From Silene conica (taxonomy: Eukaryota; Streptophyta; Magnoliopsida; Caryophyllales; Caryophyllaceae), in assembly GCA_029255685.2 (NCBI GenBank), contig CM055318.2, positions 68,233,136 through 68,297,135 on the forward strand: a stretch of 64,000 bases of DNA, written 5' to 3'. Below, piece after piece: positions 12,542 to 22,787 of this stretch. Positions within the stretch are counted from its first letter, which is position 1, and every line of letters begins with the position of its first letter. The position numbers and the translations under genes are program-made. Below the pieces are notes generated by a model. The model searched no databases. It saw only the letters and a list, made by a program, of their open reading frames with translations, and was not told where the DNA came from.

Positions 12542-12806
12542 GATCATACGTGGATCCTTTGAGAATTCATGGATGGCGGTATTAGGAACACCTTTATCTT
12601 CCTGCTCTAATTGAATTTTCGTAAGCGATGGTCTCATTGGTGACCTAATCACGTGCCTTATACACCACATCGTAAGTTCCCTCACCTATCTTCTCTACTT
12701 TTACATACTATCCCACAAAATACACAGTTTCAGCTTAAAATACCGTAACAGCTGAATACACGTATAGAAGTAAAAATAATGAAGAAGGTGAATTAACCTG
12801 CTCCAT
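12542..12806 (-). pseudogene. CDKA: Captured 5' end of a CDKA (cdc2) cyclin-dependent kinase gene
   Basis: Minus strand: ATG at 12806 gives MEQ, then a GT donor at 12797. After an AG acceptor the second exon starts at 12707 and reads [20 protein letters not shown]. Further on, in a shifted frame, it reads IQLEQEDKGVPNTAIHE. Plant CDKA starts [23 protein letters not shown] and later has the cyclin-binding PSTAIRE helix, here PNTAIHE. The piece therefore covers the ATP-binding glycine loop and the PSTAIRE helix only. It is non-functional as a kinase: a stop follows KARD, the frame shifts before the helix, one loop glycine is Asp, and the catalytic half is missing. It ends at a GTGAGC donor near 12541, so it could still be spliced into a chimeric transcript with the LMBD2 exons downstream. 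Confidence 0.88.
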
Positions 12807-13918
12807 TTGGGTCGACTAATGACGTCTGCAACTGAAATCACCTATTTTCAAACGAATTATGATTTCAGCTTGAAGACTAAATTAACACCAAAATGAATCC
12901 AACTATGATGTTAACACCAAAAATCGCTAAATTTGAAATTAACATCGCTAAATGGAAAATAAATCGAAATTAACATCGCTAAAATAAGGGGGGAAATCGA
13001 AATTAACACCTAAAATGAAACGAACTATGATTTTAACATAGAGACGAGTGCATTCCTCAACAATCAACTTCGCAAAATCGAAAAAATCGAACATATCTCA
13101 CTAAAATTAGTCCTATAACAAGTAACAAAAATACGAAAACACAAAGAAATTAATCAAAAACAAAAGGAAACCTGGAAGAGAGCAGCGCAAGAACAAGGAG
13201 AGGAGAAACAAGGTGAAGAGACAAAGCGGATTATAAGATTAATAACTTTAAAATCAAAAAACTATCAAGATCCCTTGACTTATTAATCGATTAATTTACA
13301 TACCTCGAGTTTCACATACAATTTGTGAATTAGAGGAGGACGGCGGGGGCGATGGTGCGTGAAAACGGCGAGGCGATGGTGCATGAGAGCGGTGAGGCGG
13401 TGTTCCTGGCGGAGGTTGAACTATTGATTGTTGATGCCTGAGGGAGGTGATAAACTGAGAATCAAAATTTAAAAAAAAAAGGATATACTCAGGGTTTAGG
13501 TAAACAAAATGATGTATTGATGGAGTAGGGTTTTAATAAAAAAAATGAAATGTAATGGACATGGGCTTAGTCTGAAATTCGATGTAAATAAGCAGGTAAT
13601 GGACATGGGTTTTTCAAAAATCCGATGTCCATTAAAATCATCAAGTCATGGACATGGGTTGTAAAAACAACCGATGTAAATAACTCTATAAGGACATCAG
13701 ATTTTTGAAACAACCGATGTGCATTATGTATTACATCGGTTTTTTAAAAAACCGATGTGCATTAACCGATGTCCTTAAGGGTTTCTGTAGTAGTGTAAGT
13801 TGAGGAGGAAGACCCCCCAGTCGGGCAACCGGCTCCTGCTTCAAAATAACTTCTAGAAACTAACTTAAACATAGCGTTGTCTTGTTTAGATTGAGGCTCA
13901 TGTATAGTAAACGACTTA

Positions 13919-14448
13919 GTTAACGATTATGTTAGCCTAAATTGTGATTTGATAAAGGTTATGTTATCTTGAATTGAGTTGGGTAACGATTATGTTGCCT
14001 TACTTGTGATTTGATAACGGTTATGTTATATTGATTTGAGTCGGGTAACGGTTATGTTGCCTTGATTGTGATTGAATGACGGTTATGTCATTCTAAACTG
14101 TGTTGGTAACGGTTATGTCCTTGTTTGTGAATAGATAGCGGTGATACAATTTGTATATCATTGTAATGAACTAACGCCACTCATGTTATGAGATTTTATA
14201 TAGCTATGTTCGGGATTGGTCGGAATCTGTGGTTATGCGGCCCGGTCCCCGTGTGTCGTTCAGTGTAGGTTATTAGATACATCGAGAGGTCTGGTCAGGT
14301 CTTAGGCATATAGTTAGCGGTTATGCGCTATACATAGTATTTCGGATGTCGTGTTTTTGCGCTCTGGTAGTTAGGGCGCGGTTATACGCCCTAGCTTGTT
14401 AGTGGAGCGTTTATGCTCCCTGACTGTCAGTTGTAGCGGTTATGCTAC
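13919..14448 (+). repeat. Array of ten small hairpins with a constant CGGTTATG-type loop
   Basis: Inside the second gypsy LTR. Hairpins (stem, start-end): GTTAA/TTAGC 13919-13936; GATAA/TTATC 13951-13968; GGTAA/TTGCC 13982-13999; ATAA/TTAT 14014-14029; GGTAA/TTGCC 14044-14061; GAATGA/TCATTC 14074-14093; TAGCG/CGCTA 14315-14330; TAGGGCG/CGCCCTA 14372-14393; GGAG/CTCC 14404-14419; GTAG/CTAC 14433-14448. Nearly all share the 8-base loop CGGTTATG, with CGATTATG, AGGTTATG, CGTTTATG and CGGTTATA as variants. Stems differ but remain complementary, with G-T pairs in three. Worn copies are visible near 14106 and 14230. Confidence 0.8.
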
Positions 14449-15313
14449 CTGACGGCGTTCATTCTATGCTTGGTTGCTTGTGTGATTGGGCATGCCACCT
14501 AGTTGTTAGCCTCTGAGTCGATCACTTGGTTGTTTACCTAATTTTGATATCATTTCATATATATATTGACTTTGATTCTGTTTCACATGTTGATTCATGT
14601 TGTTCACATGTTTTAACTTATCGTTCAAGCTTTGATCATGTTAACTATGTTTGGGAATGCATATATGATTGTTTCTTAAATTATATACATGTTCATATGT
14701 ATAAGATGTTTTGTATTATCGTTTACATTTTTTCTGACAAAAAGTGGCTAAGAGAACCTCGAGTTACTCCCCACTGACTGTGGCATACATGTTTCATGTA
14801 AGACAGGTATATAGTTCGTGCTGTTTGGGGAAGACGTGTGGCTAGCGAGCATTGTTGATCATTCGACATCCACCTTTACGCTTAGTTTAAACTTTTGTTT
14901 ATGTTGTTATCGTGGGATATCTTATCCCTCGTTTATTCAAGTATTCTTGTATAATTCATACATTCTTAGTAGTTTTAGTCTTCCGCATGTTGTTTTGTTA
15001 TTCCGCGATTAAGTTTGAATAATATGTCGAAAAGTTTTTAGAAGTATCGCATTTTCGCTGCGTATTACTTGTTTATCTTTATGTTATATCGCTGGGTGTC
15101 ACAGTTGGCATCAGAGCGGTAATGCTTCCGACGCACACATGTACCCCAACTTAAATATGAACTTGACCTGAAATAATAAATGAGAGATGGGTAAACTTAA
15201 GGACCAAGTGGTAGTCTGTCGTATCGTGATTGCTCCTTGTTTGGTCTAACCAGTTTATTAATTGTCCTTGTTTTTATTGTTGTGCTTTAGAATAGGTGAA
15301 CCGTGAGCTTACC

Positions 15314-16227
15314 TAGAGTTGGCAGTGGGCCGTGCTGTGCTGGGCCGGCCCGCGTGCCGGCCCACCGTGCCAAAACCTATAAAATGGCACGTTCGTGCCG
15401 TGCTTTTTGGCCCACCGTGTCGTGTCGTGCCTGGCCCAGTGACTGAAAACCCAGTCGCGGCCCGCCCATGGCACGGTGGATTTGCGTGCCGTGTCGTGCC
15501 TGGCCCATGGGCCGATCGTGCCATGTTCATGGGCCGGCCCGCGTGCTACGTATTTTTAAAAAAAAACATTTTTTTTTTACTTGTTCACTTGTTTTATTGT
15601 ATTTTTAATGTGTACGATTTAATCAAATAATTAAGAACAGATGAAGAAAAGGAATATGTTATTAAAAGATTAAGAAACGATGTTTAAAAATACCTCAATC
15701 TTTTATTAAAAAGAAACGATACAAGTTTATTTAATTAAAAATACAATAAAACGATTAAGAAACGATATTAATTAGTAATTAGTAATTACTTTTGCTTGAA
15801 CTTCCGAATTTCCAATTCAACAAACCCATTTAACTATTTATATTACTAATTATTTTATATAATATTTTTATATGTTTATAAGTTATATTGTTATTGTATA
15901 ATTGTAAAAATTATATAATAGTTAAGAATTTAAGATAAGTAGAAGAGAAATAGAGAATAAGAGATGGATTGAATTGTGAAAAATGAAGCCCACCGTGCCT
16001 CAAACCGGGCCGGTCGTGCCGGGCCGGCGTGCCTGTTGCGTGCCATGGCCCGCCGTGCTTCGGGCCATGCCGTGCCTAGGCACGGATTTTTCGAAAATTG
16101 TGCATCGTGGCCCGGAGGTAGCCCGACCGTGCTCGTGCCGTGCCGCCTCGAAAATGTCGTCGGGCCGTGCCGTGCTCCGTGCTGGGCCGTGCCGTCCACC
16201 GTGCCTCAGCCCATAATGCCATCTCTA
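15314..16227. mobile_element. Non-autonomous hAT element with GC-rich inverted arms
   Basis: The ends are TAGAGTTGGCA and TGCCATCTCTA, with an exact 8-bp duplication AGCTTACC (15306-15313, 16228-16235), the hAT signature. Each arm, about 230 bp, is built from repeats of GGGCCGTGCC and GGCACGG words in opposite orientation. The core (about 15545-15975) is AT-rich and empty. The long GC-rich ORFs in the arms are by-products of the repeats. It is inserted in the leader of the second gypsy element. Confidence 0.9.
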
Positions 16228-16325
16228 AGCTTACCCGTATGGCGATCGAGACTAGTGTCTACTACCGAAGATGGAAAAGTCGTGTTATCCTTGGAGAATG
16301 CTTCTTTGTTCCCTAAGATACTCAT

Positions 16326-16598
16326 TGTTATAATTATAAAAATTAAAATATAATTTTAATGCTAAAATAACAATTCAATAAGAAAAAAAAGTTGCAAAAT
16401 ACTAAAATTGAATGATAAAAAAAATAAAACATGAACTTCCGATCCGAGCTTTACTAAGCTCAAAATCGGTCAAAATTGATTTCCAGCCAAACTTTAACCG
16501 ATTTGATTTAAAGAGCTCAACAAATCGTGTAGAACCGACTCGGTTCATTTATAGCCGCCCTAACCATAGCCCATAACATTTCAACTTAGCAAATAAAA
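16326..16598. other. Stretch without a gene left of the large MULE
   Basis: AT-rich DNA, then a block rich in AACCGA/TCGGTT words ending GCCGCCCTAA near 16565, which looks like the worn end of a hAT element. Nothing coding is seen. Confidence 0.5.
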
Positions 16599-16904
16599 GG
16601 ATAGTGCTAGGGCGACACCGGGTGTTACCGATTTCGGTAACACCCTAATAAAAAATAGAAAAAAAAATAGAAAATAGAAAATTAAATTTTCGTATTTGCG
16701 CCAATTTTGAAAGGGTAGAACCGTAAATCACATATTTATCATATTAATAAAATAAAATATAAAATAAAATATAAATGATAATAATAATTAAAACAAGATA
16801 ATATGGTGGTTGATCGGGGGGCCGACGGTGGTCGGCCGTCAACGCCGCCGCCAGTCTACGGTGGTTGATAATCAACCATCAAATGAAACCTCAAAAGTGT
16901 TATT

Positions 16905-16965
16905 AGTGGGGATTGATCCCTTAACCTCTGGGATGAAATACAATTGCTAATACCACTATGCCAAA
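16905..16965 (-). other. tRNA-like sequence in the left MULE arm
   Basis: Read on the minus strand, TGGCATAGTGG (A-box like) is followed about 35 bases later by GGATCAATCCC (B-box like, one mismatch to GGTTCRANNCC). The spacing and the tRNA D- and T-loop order fit an internal RNA polymerase III promoter. No cloverleaf with a clear anticodon stem is preserved. Confidence 0.5.
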
Positions 16966-17569
16966 TGAATCTTTCTGATAAATTTGTATCTCTTTTGGTA
17001 TATATACCTATGTTAAAACTTTAGCTAAAACAATATGTACGTATAGTAATTATTACATGTATTTATAACTTATAATCAATGTACCTTCAATATAAAATCA
17101 ATATAATTTTTGAAGGTGATTTTGTGAAACTTGGTAATGAGCGATATTTTTTAGTTATGAAGTTTTTTTTATTTTATTTTGTGAGTTTTCTTGGAGTATA
17201 AATAAGTATATATGTTATATTTTGGAAACTATTAAAAGTAAGTAAATCAGTTCAAATTTCCAAAAAAATAATATATTCCATAATTCATTAAATTTTTAAT
17301 TTAATTAATAAAATAACTATTATTACTCTTAAATAATATTCTAATCCAATATTTCAAATTCATTTAAATATATAACTCTAATACAACTATGTTATCAACT
17401 ATTATAATATTAACCACCCATGTAAGTAGTAATAACAACAATAATAGCAACTCGAGTAATGAAAGTCATAATAGCAGCAACATGGTAGTAAAATTAACAA
17501 TAATAAATGCAGAGGTAGTGAATGAAAAAATGAAAAAATAATGACAGTGGGAGAAGTGAAAGTAATAGT

Positions 17570-18138
17570 TAGGGGTGTTCAGAATAAACCGAACCGCAAT
17601 AACCGAATCGAAAAACCGTACATTTTTAAAGTTCCATTAACCGAACCGTAATGACAAAGTGATTCGGTGAACCGAGCCGTTATAAATTTATTATAGACAC
17701 GATTCGGTTAAGGTTCGCAATTTTAGAAAAGAGGTTAACCAAACCGAACCGAACCGTTTCACAAAAAATTAAGCAAAAGATTAAAATATTATATAAAGTG
17801 TTTTTCGTTTAATTTTTTAAATCTTTTCAAATTCAAAAATTGCTAAATTGATTGATATTAAAGTTTCACTAATTAACTTTATCGTTGACTATAATATATA
17901 ATAAAAATTTAATTAAACTAATAGATAAAATTCCCGAAAACTAAAGAAAAAGTATATTTAGCACGTTTATAGGTTAATCAGTAACCGAACCGCAAATAAA
18001 CGTTTAAAGAGGTTAACCAAACCGTTTATAACCGTTAGGAACAGTGCGGATTAGGTTCGATGTTTTCCCTAACCGAACCGTGTGCGAGTCGAATTAAATA
18101 TACGGTTCGGTGAACTGAACCGCGAATGAACACCGCTA
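17570..18138. mobile_element. Non-autonomous hAT element built of AACCGAACCG words
   Basis: The ends are TAGGGGTGTTCA and TGAACACCGCTA. The flanks GTAATAGT and GTATAGTA are similar but not identical, an aged 8-bp duplication. Both arms are dense in AACCGAACCG or its complement; the core is AT-rich. No coding capacity. Confidence 0.75.
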
Positions 18139-18229
18139 GTATAGTAGTGACAACCCATTTAGCGAAAGTAACTGTAGGAACAACGGAGAGAGTATAAAAA
18201 ATTAATTAACAATTTGATTTTAAGAAAAT

Positions 18230-18268
18230 ACTAGTGTAACACCCGTGAAAAATCACGGGGTTACGTAC
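18230..18268 (-). mobile_element. Helitron 3' terminus (minus strand)
   Basis: On the minus strand, the hairpin CCCGTGATTTTTCACGGG is followed by TGTTACACTAGT, that is a GC-rich hairpin about 8 bases before CTAGT at the end, the classic Helitron 3' end. The last 30 bases match those at 37041-37070. The body would run to higher coordinates through the tandem repeats at 18583-19225. I could not place the 5' TC end. Confidence 0.6.
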
Positions 18269-18582
18269 ACTTACTTTTAAATATCACATATATAAATTTT
18301 AGTTATTATACGATAATCAGATCGTATAATACCAGATTTTATGGAAAATGAAAGTAGTATTTAGACGTATTTAAATTCTTTTTGTTATACATATAAAGAT
18401 TTGTTCTATAACTAAGAAATTTACACGTGTGGTGTATAATTATCTTTTTGTTAAGAAATTTTATTAGCATATGTATAATTATCCCGAGTTTATAGAGATA
18501 TTTTTTTGAAATTATCTTTCCAAAATTAATAAAATTAGAAAATATAAATATCTTTTAGTTAAAAACCGAGTTTATAAATATA

Positions 18583-19225
18583 TGTTTTTGTATACGGTTT
18601 CCTGTAACATTAGATTGATTTTTTTCCAAAACTAATCTTTCTGTTAGAATATCATAAAATTTAGAATAAATTAGATTGATTTTTTCCAAAACTAATCTTT
18701 CCGTTAGAATATCATTAAATTTAGAATAAAACCATATCTTTTTGTTTATTTGGATTGATTTAGACAGAATAATTTTTTTTTGAATATCTGACGGAGTAAA
18801 TTTTTGGGTATATCAGACTTGGCATAAATCATGTCTTTTTGTATACGGTTTCCTATAACATTAGATTGATTTTGTTTCAAAACTAATCTTTCTGTTAGAA
18901 TATCATTAAATTTAGAATAAAATCATATCTTTTTGTTTATTTGGATTGATTTAGGCGAAATAAATTTTTTTGAATATCTGACGGAATATATTTTTGGGAA
19001 TATCTGACTTGGCATAAATCATAGCTTCTGCTTGGTCTACGAAACATTAATTTGTGAGGGTGAATGTGAGTGCGAGAAAGAGTAAACGCTGAAACGATAT
19101 TGCGCCACATGCAAATTTACATTTTTCTTTTATAGTAATATCTGACGGAATATATTAGTTTTTTTTTAAATACATAATTTGAATATCTGACGGAATATAT
19201 TAGTTTTTTTTTTAAATACATAATA
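18583..19225. repeat. Tandem repeats beside the Helitron end
   Basis: Two copies of a roughly 190-250 bp unit, starting TTTTTGTATACGGTTTCCT at about 18584 and 18838 and ending with TTGGCATAAATCAT. The first copy has an internal duplication of about 63 bp (TTAGATTGATTTTTTCCAAA region). Two 45-bp copies of ATATCTGACGGAATATATTA follow at about 19138 and 19183. Tandem repeats of this sort are common inside Helitrons. Confidence 0.75.
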
Positions 19226-19539
19226 TTGATAGAACTAACGGGTTAACCGTAAAAATAGCATGAGTAGTTATACAAACAACAGTAACCGAAAAAGTAGTGA
19301 ACGTAATAGTATTAACAAGGAATGTAATGAAAGTACTAATATTAACAAGGGGATAGGTGAACATGTCTCATAATTTGGTGATTAATTTTACTTCGTTTTC
19401 ATCATAATTTCAAGATATATATATTGTAAATATATATGTTAACCAAATTTAGCGAATCATATTTCATAAAAAATACTAATGTAATAAACGTAACGATTTA
19501 GTAAAGTTTTAATGGTGGATAAAGGAAGATGATACACAT

Positions 19540-19927
19540 TAGGGGTGGTCAATAGTGCGGGTCGGCCGGGTCTGGGACGGGTCGAGGGGCGGTGCGGGTT
19601 CAATGTATGAGGACCCGGACACGGCCCGGGGTCAGGACGGGTCCGGGACGGGTTGGGCCCGGTTCTTGGGAAGTGTAACCCGGTCCCGGCCCGGGGGCGG
19701 GTCTGAGGCGGGCCTAGGGCGGGTTGGGGGCGGGTCTGGCGGGTTTTGGGCGGGTCTACGGGTCAGCTTCCGGGCCGGGCTCCAGAAATTGGACCCGGAC
19801 CCGGTTACATCACATACACGGGCCGGGACGGGTTTGGACCCGGATGAGGCGGGGCGGGTTAGATCCGGGTTCAGTGGCGGGTCGGGTCCGGGTTGCCAAT
19901 GCCGACCCGCACTCTTGACCAGCCCTA
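19540..19927. mobile_element. Non-autonomous hAT of GGGTC/CGGGT repeats
   Basis: The ends are TAGGGGTGGTCAA and TTGACCAGCCCTA, with the 8-bp duplication ATACACAT/ATACACCT (19532-19539, 19928-19935). The whole 388 bp is words such as GCGGGTC and GACCCGG in both orientations. It is inserted in the left arm of the surrounding MULE, so it is younger than it. Confidence 0.85.
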
Positions 19928-20882
19928 ATACACCTACACAATGTGTATGATTTTTTCAATACACATCCAATCATATTATGACACGTGGCAAACTCAAGTT
20001 AGCATATATAGGTTAGTTTAGGGTCAAGTTAGTAAATTAACATTTGTAGTTGACTTGGTTAACTACATGTAGTTAATTTATTTATGGAATGTAATTAATA
20101 TATATATATATATATATATATATGAATGATAATTTATACATTTTAATTAATCAATTTTATTTTATTAATAAATTAAAATATTTTAGGGTTCATCAAGTTT
20201 TCGCAAATTTATGAAATGTTTATTGTTTTAATTCCATTTTAATTATTTTATTTTAATTATTCCATTTTAATTGATGTAATTAAACCGAATTTTTATTAAG
20301 TATAACAATATTGTTCAACAAACCGGATTAAACTCAATCACACTAACTTAATGATGATTGTACTCGATCAAACTTAATCATGATCATAATCGATTAATAA
20401 ATGATCAAACTCAAACATACTAAATTAATTAAATCGATTGATTAAAAAGTTAATCAACATCAAAATTAAAAAGATCAGTTGACAAATCCATTGACAAAAT
20501 CAATTTTATTGTTTATATTTATTTTCCGCACGTTTTTATTTTCATTGTACTTTTTATTTACTGAATAAATAATTACAATATTTTTATTATCCGTTTTGTA
20601 TTATATTATTGTTTTTTTGCATAATACAAATCTTGGCCTAAATACAGAACGTATTATTCGGAAATAAAAATAAATTTCATAAGAGTATTTTTGCTTAGTA
20701 AGTAGTTTTCCGTTATAAAGGAGAGAGAAACGAAAATAAATATTATGATATTAGGTGAGTAATTTTCCGAAATTAATTATCTTCGATTGATCAAAACGTT
20801 AATGAACATCAAAATCGACAAAAGTTGAGGGAAAAGGTGGAAACGAAAAGGATTTAAAAAAAAGAAAAAAAACGTTGCTATT

Positions 20883-20948
20883 GCGGTTCGAACACGCACA
20901 TACTTAGATGTTTGTGTTTTGCAAGTAATCTTGTAACCAACTAAGCAA
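20883..20948 (-). other. tRNA-like sequence inside the second MULE
   Basis: Minus strand: GCTTAGTTGGTTACAAG (A-box like) and, about 35 bases on, GTGTTCGAACC (B-box). The D-arm and T-arm of a tRNA are recognisable; the anticodon arm is not. It may be a tRNA-derived SINE remnant or a captured tRNA. Confidence 0.5.
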
Positions 20949-22139
20949 AGCTATCAACACATCTATTTAGCAACTACATATGTTTATATTATTCAATGCA
21001 CTTCATATTATTCGTTTACATCTAATTTAGTTTTTCACCTATTCATTTCCTTATTTTTAAACATTTAGTGATTTATTTCTTTATTTTTAAAACAAATTAT
21101 TGTTAGCTTAAATCTTTTCATTTGACCATATATTATTGTTGAGATTTTTATGCAAAAAAAAATCTTCCTTAGATAATTCACATTTGGTGATAAAATTTGG
21201 AGGGAAATATTATCTTTTTGTTTAAATTGTATGCAAAAATATCTTTTCCTTAATATGTAGTGTTAATCTTGATTATTAATCAAATTAATTTAGTGTTGAT
21301 ATAATTTTAATTTGACGAATGAGTTTAGGATTATCTAAATTTAATTTGACGATTTGATCTTGATTAATGTTTTGATTAATATATTTATTTTAGGGTAAAT
21401 GATTTAGTTAAATTATATATGTGTTCAACAATTGATCATGGATTCTGATCTCGATCACGATTAATTTTTGATGAACTTAATCACGATTGATTAAATTATT
21501 TCAGGGTAAATTGATTAGATAAATTATTTAAGAACAAATGAAACAATGAAAAATTCCCATTTAATTTAAATGAAACAATTAAAAAACTAATAAAATTACT
21601 ATTTAATTTATTAGTGAAATTAATTAAGTAAAATAAATAATGTGTAAAACAATTAAGTAAAATAAATAATGTGTAAAATAATAGAAATTCCATAAATTAA
21701 TTAAATACATAGAGTTAACTTAGTTAACTACATATGCCAATTTACTAACATAACCCTAATCTAACTACAATAAATTAACTTGAATTTGACACGTGTCATA
21801 ATGTGATTGATGTGTATGGATTTTCCATACACATTGTGTATGTGTAGCCTTTTTGGTGGATAAAAGTAGCCCAGTAACAATAATTACATCGGGTGTAATG
21901 AAAGTATCAATAGTAATAACGAATGTAATAAAAGTAACGATCCTAAGAACAAAATAAGGGATATATGAAAAATTAGCTAGTAATCGGTTTAAGTAAAATA
22001 TTAATAGTAGGAGTAGTGAATTTATCTCATAATTTATTTCGTTGTAATATTAAGATATACCCGGTCTCATAGAAAAATATATTAATGATAAATTTATGAG
22101 TTATGCAACTTTAAAATACTTTTAATTAATGAAAATATA

Positions 22140-22190
22140 TTTTAATGCTAAATAGAGGTAGTCTGGGCGAAGCCGGGCACCCATACTCGT
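22140..22190 (+). mobile_element. Worn Helitron 3' terminus (plus strand)
   Basis: GGGCGAAGCCGGGC can fold and is followed after a few bases by CATACTCGT, which resembles the CATACTAGT end of another Helitron family with one change. This rests only on the short hairpin plus end motif; no body is recognised. Confidence 0.35.
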
Positions 22191-22462
22191 ATAGTAATAA
22201 ATTATGTAACTCCAATAAAAATAAAATGTACCTTTGTCATAAATATATTGTACGTACATAAATTTTTTTTGTTATAATAATATATGACCTGTAATAAATG
22301 TAAATTTATAATATAATTATGTAAACTCTAAGTATAAAAAATATATTGTTCAATTTTTTATAAAACACATTTAACTAGATGAGCATTATATTGATTTTAT
22401 AATGGGTACATTGAATATAAGTTAGAAGTACATTTGAAAATTATTATAGGTACATATTAATT

Positions 22463-22658
22463 AACAAATTCTCATTTGTGACGGCAGTATCCGTCACAAG
22501 CTTGTGACGGATACCGTTTTCTCTCACAAAATACCCACTTTTTCTCTCACTCCGACACTATTCATGTGGTCCCCTTTCTCCACTAACTCATTTTGTATGC
22601 ATTTTATCTCACAAAATATCCGTCACAAATAGCGACCCGTCACAAGCAAGACTTACTA
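22463..22658. mobile_element. MITE of the TTTGTGACGG family, 9-bp duplication
   Basis: ATATTAATT flanks both ends (22454-22462, 22659-22667). The left end is AACAAATTCTCATTTGTGAC and the right end is CCGTCACAAGCAAGACTTAC followed by TA. The 9-bp duplication fits a Mutator-derived MITE. Relatives lie at 24350, 36427, 56137 and 61356. Confidence 0.9.
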
Positions 22659-22731
22659 ATATTAATTTAACTCAAAATTTAATTGTCATATATATAACAA
22701 AAGAGATATCAAAATTACAACAAAATACTTG

Positions 22732-22787
22732 TGTCATTGTGGTATAGCAAGTGTACATTATTCAAGAGGTCATGAGTTCAAGCCTTA
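22732..22787 (+). other. tRNA-like sequence in the right MULE arm
   Basis: Plus strand: GTGTCATTGTGGTATAGC (A-box like) and GAGTTCAAGCC (B-box). It mirrors the left-arm copy at 16905-16965, as expected for inverted arms, but the two have drifted apart strongly while both boxes remain readable. Confidence 0.5.

Larger units (their letters stand above)
9574..13795 (-). mobile_element. CACTA element carrying host gene fragments
   Basis: The ends are CACTACTACAGAAA and its reverse complement, with the 3-bp duplication TAA on both sides (9571-9573, 13796-13798). About 350 bp at each end is packed with subterminal motifs of the form ACATCGG and CCGATGT in both directions, as CACTA transposases need. 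No transposase gene is present, so the element is non-autonomous. Between the ends, minus-strand exons of at least two unrelated host genes are seen: a CDKA kinase start (12542-12806) and an LMBD2-type membrane protein (11262-11816). Exon-like pieces of unknown origin lie at 10215-10298 and 10747-10779. It sits inside the second gypsy LTR and belongs to the same family as the element at 29722. Confidence 0.9.
5576..16325 (+). mobile_element. Second Ty3/gypsy element: one LTR plus the start of the internal region
   Basis: The LTR begins TGTAACACCCCG at 5576 and ends GGTGTCACA at 15103. It is followed by a primer-binding site (TTGGCATCAGAGC, about 15106-15118) matching initiator tRNA-Met. That start, end and primer site fit the Tekay/Del chromovirus group. 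Without the nested insertions (solo Copia LTR 6418-8980, CACTA 9574-13795) the LTR is about 2.7 kb. The leader runs from 15104, is split by a hAT at 15314-16227, and fades out near 16325. No coding domain and no second LTR are present, so it is a broken remnant with no LTR pair for dating. It is older than everything nested in it. Confidence 0.75.
19524..21853. mobile_element. Mutator-like element with about 190-bp inverted ends
   Basis: TGGTGGATAAA lies on both sides (19513-19523, 21854-21864). The left arm, once the nested hAT is ignored, reads through CTACACAATGTGTATG, TTATGACACGTGGCAAA and GTTAACTACATGTAGTTAA. The right arm (about 21660-21853) is its reverse complement. The inner 1.5 kb is AT-rich, with a TA microsatellite at about 20100-20122 and a tRNA-like sequence at 20883. 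No transposase. Confidence 0.8.

Noticed and set aside
13900-14160. Reading the GGTTATG words as a plain tandem minisatellite
   Set aside because: The spacing is irregular and the stems beside the word differ while staying complementary, so a hairpin array describes it better.
15319-16216. ORFs on both strands rich in Arg, Pro and Gly
   Set aside because: They fall in the GC-rich inverted arms of a hAT element and arise from its repeated words.
19555-19950. 131-codon Gly/Arg-rich ORF
   Set aside because: It lies wholly within a 388-bp hAT made of GGGTC words and runs out through its end; codon pattern follows the repeat.
22140-22190. Treating the GGGCGAAGCC hairpin as proof of a whole Helitron
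   Set aside because: Only a short end motif with one mismatch is present; kept as a low-confidence feature only.
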